Assembly: GCA_021464245.1 (NCBI GenBank)
Contig: JADCRB010000011.1
Location: 1,821,226-1,885,225, forward strand
DNA from: Carallia brachiata
Taxonomy: Eukaryota > Streptophyta > Magnoliopsida > Malpighiales > Rhizophoraceae
Direction of reading: 5' to 3'
DNA: 64,000 bases
This document shows positions 58,707-64,000 of the stretch, in pieces (positions within the stretch are counted from its first letter, which is position 1; each line of letters starts with the position of its first letter). A model generated the notes under the pieces. The model made no database searches. It saw nothing but the letters and a program-made list of their open reading frames with translations, and had not been told where the DNA came from. The position numbers were made by a program, and so were the translations under genes.

Positions 58707-60171
58707 TGTTGGAAAATTCACACCCCATGCATACATTATAAAATTGTTACTAAGTGTGAATTCATGTTTTGATGATGAGTGTTTTGATAATGAGCTATGA
58801 ACCAATCTAACATAAGTACGAGTGAATTTCATTTGTATGTTCTTCAAGTATACAATTCAGGTTCAAGAAGTCCAAAGAGGTACACATATGCCATCTTACA
58901 CGTGCATGGAAGTGCATGGAAGATAAATATCACATTGGGCCTTATTAAGCTACTATCTTATAAAGACAGCATAAGAGCAAATCTGTTTGGACAGATTTCA
59001 GGTACTAAACTCACTCACTTGAGATATATTTTGGGCCTAAAATATATATATTGGCAGGACTATAAGTCTAGTTTCAAATGAGTTTGGTCGTGCAATTTTT
59101 GGAGCCCTAGAGAAAAACGTATGAATTTTATACCAAGAGGGTGCAAGCTGTCAGGAACTTTCAGTGCACATGGAGTGAATTGCAACGGCTGCCTAGAAGA
59201 GCACACGACGAATTTGAATGTGAAATTTTGTGTGTAGATTTTTTCTGTCTATTAATCAATGCAAAAAGAATCACATCAAAATTCAAAGCCATCTGCAAGA
59301 TATTACCGTTCTACTAAACGTGTGCAGACTGTCTAACGGAACTTTAACGTCTGTATTCAAACATTTATTTGACTATGCTATACTCATTTAAAAATAGTCA
59401 AATTTGGTGGGTAGAGAGATCTGACAGTTAAATAAAAAAAAAAGGAATCGCAATTTTTCAAGCTGTCTGTATCAAGTTATAGCCGTTCAACCAGAAGGTG
59501 TCAAACAAGAGAATCAATGCAAAGCTGTCAAGAGGGAAACAACAAGGTATGCATGTGCAACTCATGGCAACGGCTCTAATATGCTGCTAACCTATCTTGC
59601 AGCTATTTAAACATCACTTGAAGATGTTTTACTTGTGAAGAAAGTTATATTCAACCACTGTACAATCTCTCTCAAGGCAAAAAGGCTTTCTTTACTCTAA
59701 GTGCTTTTATTGTAAAACTAGCATTCAAGCTAGTAAGTTTCATTTGTATTGTAATACATTGTGAGAATAGGTGAGAGCTCTCAAGTGGGACTTGTGAGGA
59801 TCATCTTGTAAGGAGTTAGGGTTGAACTCCAAGAAGGAAAACCTAAAAGAAAAGGGAAAGTGGTGTTGGCAAGTGGGACTTGTGCAACAAGCGTTTTGAA
59901 GGCGGACGCAAGGGTGTTTGCGGAGTCTTCTTGTAAACTGTACGTGGTGATTGGTGCGCCCAAAGGCACCCTTATAGTTGAACTCTCAAGAATCTCCAAT
60001 AGAGGGATTGTTGAGAAGACCAAGGACGTAGCCATTTGGTGAACCTTGTAAAAATCGGTATTGTATTTCTTTCAATCTCTTGTTTACATTCATTTGTAGA
60101 AATTTATATTTGAGGATTTCATTGGTAAAGCCTATTCACCCCCCCTCTAGGCTTCACCCTAGGGACCAACA
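58707..60171 (+). repeat. 3' LTR of the SIRE-like element
   Basis: 1465 bp, the partner of 53000-54464, followed by the CTTTG target duplication. Confidence 0.96.
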
Positions 60172-61513
60172 CTTTGGTTGGTTATTTTTATGTTTGTAGG
60201 AAAAATACACAAAACTCAAGTATTTCAAGAAATTATCGGAGACTTATCAGGTTTGGAGAGAGTTAGAAATGAGCCAAGAACTACAAGAACCAAACCAAAA
60301 TTTGGTTGGAAAGTTGACTTGTGGTTCAATTCAGGTAGAATTTAACAACTTTGGGCACTACTCATTTTTTCAGTTAAACTTACTTTACGCAAGACAGAAT
60401 TAGATGATTCTTAAACCGAATCGAAGCTAAAAGATAAGCTACAATTTTACTATTTTGACCAAATTCAGATTCTGCCTAGAATGGGTTGAGAATTTGGCCA
60501 CAAATCACAAGATCAAAATTGTCCAAAAACTTTCAAATCCTTTTTTAACTCAAATTTGAATATTTTAGGGCTTACACCTTTATTATTTTGAAGAGATATA
60601 AATATCCAAGTTACAAAATATTTTAAGGAGACTTTGGGGAGTCTTTTATTTTAGATGCAAGATAAAGATAATGTAAAGAGGCAAAGGAGGAGTGCAAAGA
60701 AGGAACGTGAAACCGTCAAAGACGAGTTTTTCACTTCCTTTTCTTCCTTCTTTATTTTTTGAACTCTATGATGTTTAACATTGGTTTATATTTACTTTTT
60801 AGCATGAGTGGCTAAAACCCTAACTAGGAGGAAAGCGATGTAGCCTAGTTTAGGGTTTAATTATTTAATTTTTGTGGATATTTATTTGTTCTTTTGATTA
60901 TATTGTAATTATTTGTTAAGAAATTGATTTGATTTATTTTGTTTTTAATTATGCTTTTATGATTAGTCACCATGAAATTAGTCATAGGATTTGTATTGAG
61001 ATCAATAAAGACATAATCGTGCACTAAATAAATAAATATATAAACTTTGTGTCAGACATAAGATAAGTTTATATGATGTCATTAAAATTTGATGTTCTTA
61101 ATGGGTTTGATATATCCTTGTGTGAGTTCGAGAGAAGATCACAAATAGATTGAATATGGTTATAGTTGCTTAACAAATCACTTTATCCACATAAAGGCAA
61201 TTAAAGAAGAATAATTGACATTTAAATCGATTTATCCACATAAATTGATGTTATTTAGCTCCTTCAAGGTGAAAATCTATAGCCTTGGTACCCTTTGTCT
61301 TGTGCTGAACTTTTAGTTAAATGCCTCTAGTTTTTAATTAGTTAAATCGCCTAAGTTAGTTTAATAATTTTGCTTTTTATTAATTTTTACAATCATCAAT
61401 TTTTTGTTCAAATAACTAGAATTACAATTAATTCTTTATTCCCTTGGGTTCGACAATTAGGATATTTACCAAATAATAATACTAGAAAAAGGTAATTATA
61501 AATTTTACCACCT
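60172..61513. mobile_element. Possible LTR fragment, right part
   Basis: Resumes the sequence cut at 52999. The end region 'cccttgggttcgacaattaggatatttacc' near 61440-61470 resembles the 3' part of some gypsy LTRs, which would make 52903-52999 plus 60172-61513 a solo LTR of about 1.4 kb. No target duplication was confirmed. No gene seen. Confidence 0.35.
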
Positions 61514-61539
61514 TTGGTCAGACCCAATACAAATTAAAT

Positions 61540-61910
61540 AACTTATTAAAATGAAAGAATATCACTTATTTATCTCTTTTAGTCCATTTACTTTTACCCC
61601 TATTTTTCCCATAAAATTAACCCTATATTATGATCAAAATCTCACAGAAAATTCATTAATAAAAGAATTGAATCTCAAAGTGGAGTTTCCTCATCATACA
61701 GGTGATGATCTCTAGAATTGGATCTACCAAAAAAAAGGATGATGTTTTCAGGACATAATAAGATAGAATGAGATCAACATTCTATTTTCCTTCGCTGAGA
61801 CAACAGCCAACACTAATGTTCATATTAGTAAATCTTGTGTACATTTTTGAAATAGATTCATCACTCTTCATCTCAAATAGCTCATATTCCCTCATTTTCG
61901 ACATTGTGAT
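61540..61910 (-). pseudogene. Copia gag (UBN2) remnant
   Basis: The minus strand gives YELFEMKSDESISKMYTRFT, the characteristic gag block, followed by a frameshifted NVDLI-like segment. Short and broken. Confidence 0.55.
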
Positions 61911-62079
61911 TTAAACAAATAACTTAAATCGAAATGGTAAAATGGGTTAAAAAAATTAGCCGAAGTTACTCCTTGGTTTCATTACTGCTTGCATTTTACA
62001 CTTCTAAAAATGAGGATTATGTTACATGAGGTTTTATTACTACGATTGGCCCTATGCGCTTACAGGATTTTATCGGTCA

Positions 62080-62181
62080 CATAATAAATCTTCTTCACTT
62101 CTTCCTCTTCCTCGACACTTTTAAGACACCATCTCATGTACTTAGTTTGAAATAGCTTACAAGTAGAGTATTAACATTTTT
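62080..62181 (-). pseudogene. Copia pol segment left of the solo LTR
   Basis: Minus-strand VNTLLVSYFKLST, then a frameshifted EEEEEVKKIYYV, continue the copia reverse-transcriptase segment that ends at 63482 (family: V.TPLA.HFKLS......EEE..M..VPY). The solo LTR therefore split one coding block. Confidence 0.55.
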
Positions 62182-63481
62182 TGTTAGAATTTATTGAGTA
62201 TTGGTTTTAATACCCCATTATTGTTTGATGATTATTTATGATGACTATATATTCTGTATAATGATTGATCGATGATCGTTAGTACTTATTGTATTATCTT
62301 ATTTGTGTTAATTAGTTAGCTAGATGATTGAGGAACTTATATGGTATATATCCTTTTTTATTAGGACAAGATCTTTACATTTGAATTTGATTGAGCTGAC
62401 CATCTTTGTAAAATCTTGTAATATTTGTCATATCTCCTATATAAAAAAAGTTTTTCATGTGATTTTGTGAGATCATAGGTAAAGAAGGAAGTTTCCATGT
62501 GTTGAAAGATATAGTAGGGTAAGACCGGTCGACCTAACGAAGTCTGGGGTCAACCGAGTAATCAGAGAAGCAAGTGTGCAAAGTTACAGAAAGTCCATAC
62601 TGGTCAACCAGATGTAAAGGAAACAAAAAGTGAGAAGTTATAGAAAGTTTAGTCGGTCAACATAACGAAGTCTGGGGTCAACCGGCTAATCAAAGAAGCA
62701 AGTCTGCAAAATTACAGAAAGTCCAGACTGGTCGACCGGATGTGAAGGAAACAAAAATTGAGAAGTTATAGAAAGTTCAGGTTAGTAGACCTAAGGTGGC
62801 TCTGGTCGACTGATGTAGTTAAGAATCAAGATGGATAAGTTTCGAAAAGTTTTGGTTAGTTGACCAATGCAACTAGAAGGCTAAAGTATATAGTTATAGA
62901 AAGTTCGGGTCAATTGACCAAACAAGAGAGTTGACCAATACAACTGCGGTCTACGGTGACCGATGCCTCAATAGATAGAGCTTTTTCAGGAAGGATATAC
63001 TTGTTTTGGGAAAGAATCAATGTTGAATGGTAAGTTGTGACCTAGCTGCCTATAAGGAGGTAGAAAAAATCCTTGGTAGGTGTGGCTTTGTGATTGATAA
63101 TTTTTAAAAATATATTGTAAGGGTATGAGAAAAAGAAAGAGAAAATCAATGAGATTTTGAACTCAAATGAAAAGGTAAAAAGGAACAAGAGTGTTCTTGA
63201 GATCAAAAACTTCGCAAAAGCTTGTTGATTGTATGTTCAAGTGATTGTAAGGGGTTGTTAGACATAGGTTCCTAGTTGGAATCGTACCACTATAAATCAT
63301 GGTGTCATCTCTCCTGTCCTTATCTCTCATTTACTTTAGTTGCATTTACATTGTTTATTTATTATTGATTATCGATTATTATTACGACTAATAGTTTGGA
63401 GTTGAGATTGAGTGAACCGTTAGTGAGCGAATAAAAAAACACCCAATTCATCCCTCTTATTGGGCTATATCAAGACTAACA
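62182..63481. mobile_element. Solo LTR, 1300 bp
   Basis: Starts TGTTAG and ends CTAACA, the perfect inverted termini of an LTR. No primer site or polypurine tract adjoins either end, and copia pol coding continues on both sides, so only one LTR remains after recombination. Flanks TTTTT (62177-62181) and GTTTT (63482-63486) fit a decayed 5-bp duplication. Confidence 0.75.
62521..62800. repeat. Tandem units of about 129 bp with GGTCGACC words
   Basis: Inside the solo LTR, a unit running from 'ggtcgacctaacgaagtctggggtcaaccg' to 'gagaagttatagaaagtt' occurs twice in tandem and partly a third time. It is rich in small palindromes (GGTCGACC, GGTCAACC). Diverged relatives of the GGTC..GACC words continue to 62960. 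Confidence 0.8.
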
Positions 63482-64000
63482 GTTTTGACTTGCTCATGTT
63501 GAACTCTCAAGGACCTTTTCAATATATCTCTCCTAAAATAACTAAAACTTCTTATTGTTTCTATCCCGAATGATCTTCATGCCAAAAATTTGTTTTGCCG
63601 ATCTCAAGTCTTTTATGGCAGAAAACTTGCTCAACTCTCTATTCAGGCCAGCAATTTTCTTGGTATCACAACCAAAAAATCAACATATCATCCATATACA
63701 GTAGGAAAATAATAAAGTCACAATCAGAGAATTTTTTTACAAACACACAATGATCAAAAGTGGCCTTACTGTATTGATGATCTTCCATAAAGGAATCAAA
63801 CTTCTTGTACCATTGTTTAGGTGTCTGCTTGAGCCTGTAGAGATTCATTTTCAACATAGACACTAGCTGCTCTTCTCTTTTGGTTGGAAAACTCTCAGAC
63901 TATTCTATATAGATCTACTCTTCTAAGTCACCATGGAAAAAAGCAGTCTTGCATTGTCGGTTCCTAATGAAGAGAGAATGTAATATTTTGGATGTGCTAA
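63482..64000 (-). pseudogene. Copia reverse transcriptase remnant (runs off the window)
   Basis: Minus-strand MLKMNLYRLKQTPKQWYKKF, DHCVFVKKFSDCDFIIFLLY and MDDMLI (the catalytic YVDD box changed to YMDD) at 63863-63666. After a shift come SKFSAIKDLRSAKQIFGMKI and RYIEKVLE. The upstream part lies beyond base 64000. Confidence 0.85.

Larger units (their letters stand above)
53000..60171 (+). mobile_element. SIRE-like non-autonomous LTR retrotransposon carrying a WOX-type gene
   Basis: A 7172-bp element with two 1465-bp LTRs (TGTTGG...CCAACA) and the target duplication CTTTG (52995-52999 and 60172-60176). A perfect tRNA-iMet primer site, a gag with UBN2-like, coiled-coil and zinc-knuckle parts, repeated AAGGGGGAG purine tracts and long LTRs place it near the SIRE/Maximus lineage of Ty1/copia. 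After a stub of protease the element has no integrase, reverse transcriptase or RNase H. 56250-58380 is instead unrelated DNA with an antisense homeobox ORF. It could move only with enzymes supplied by a relative. The near-identical LTRs mean a recent insertion. Confidence 0.95.

Overview
The window is nuclear DNA of a flowering plant, most likely a eudicot. It is strongly AT-rich, its genes are intron-containing (NOC2 family, LBD family) or plant-specific (P-class PPR), and it carries Ty1/copia elements primed by initiator tRNA-Met, L1-type LINE remnants, SINEs and MULE-like foldback elements. The sequence alone does not fix the species. It is gene-poor: three ordinary host genes in 64 kb, plus one host-type gene carried inside a retrotransposon.

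Layout. 0-2.5 kb: a spaced direct repeat, then upstream sequence. 2.58-7.68 kb (+): a complete 13-exon NOC2/REBELOTE-type ribosome-biogenesis gene, rebuilt here to 685 residues. 8.29-8.45 kb (-): an orphan terminal-exon-like ORF. 10.3-17.4 kb: an L1-type reverse-transcriptase remnant cut in two by an old full-length copia element on the minus strand (433-bp LTRs, AAATA target duplication). 18.5 kb: a short SINE-like insertion with a perfect 17-bp target duplication. 19.5-20.0 kb: a foldback element. 22.5-24.4 kb (-): a two-exon LBD1/LBD11-type LOB-domain gene with TATA box and poly(A) signal. 27.8-30.0 kb: a non-autonomous LTR element (AAAAT duplication). 30.6-31.5 kb: a tandem array with a period near 258 bp. 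33.3 and 36.7 kb: two related foldback elements. 40.4-42.8 kb (-): a P-class PPR gene with three frameshifts at base runs. 43-45 kb: MITE-like, TAA-rich elements. 45-46.6 kb: copia pol remnant. 46.8-48.0 kb: a MULE-like element with long terminal inverted repeats and an 11-bp duplication. 51-52.9 kb: pieces of copia pol in scrambled order. 53.0-60.2 kb: a young SIRE-like LTR retrotransposon. 60.2-64 kb: further LTR and copia debris, including a 1.3-kb solo LTR.

The most striking object is the 53000-60171 retrotransposon. Its two LTRs are the same length (1465 bp), very similar, and bounded by a CTTTG duplication. It has a tRNA-Met primer site, a gag region and a stub of protease, but no integrase, reverse transcriptase or RNase H. 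In their place is about 2.1 kb of unrelated DNA holding, in antisense, a 218-codon intronless ORF. That ORF has a diverged WUSCHEL-related (WOX) homeodomain, a WUS-box (TLSLFPVH) and a C-terminal LxLxL EAR-type motif (LELRL). A six-unit, 21-bp tandem repeat sits immediately upstream of it. This looks like a homeobox gene captured by a non-autonomous retrotransposon.

The host genes do not form a pathway. NOC2 acts in pre-60S ribosome assembly, the LBD protein in organ-boundary or vascular development, and the PPR protein probably in organelle RNA metabolism. The rest is layered transposon insertion, and several nesting events can be ordered from target duplications.
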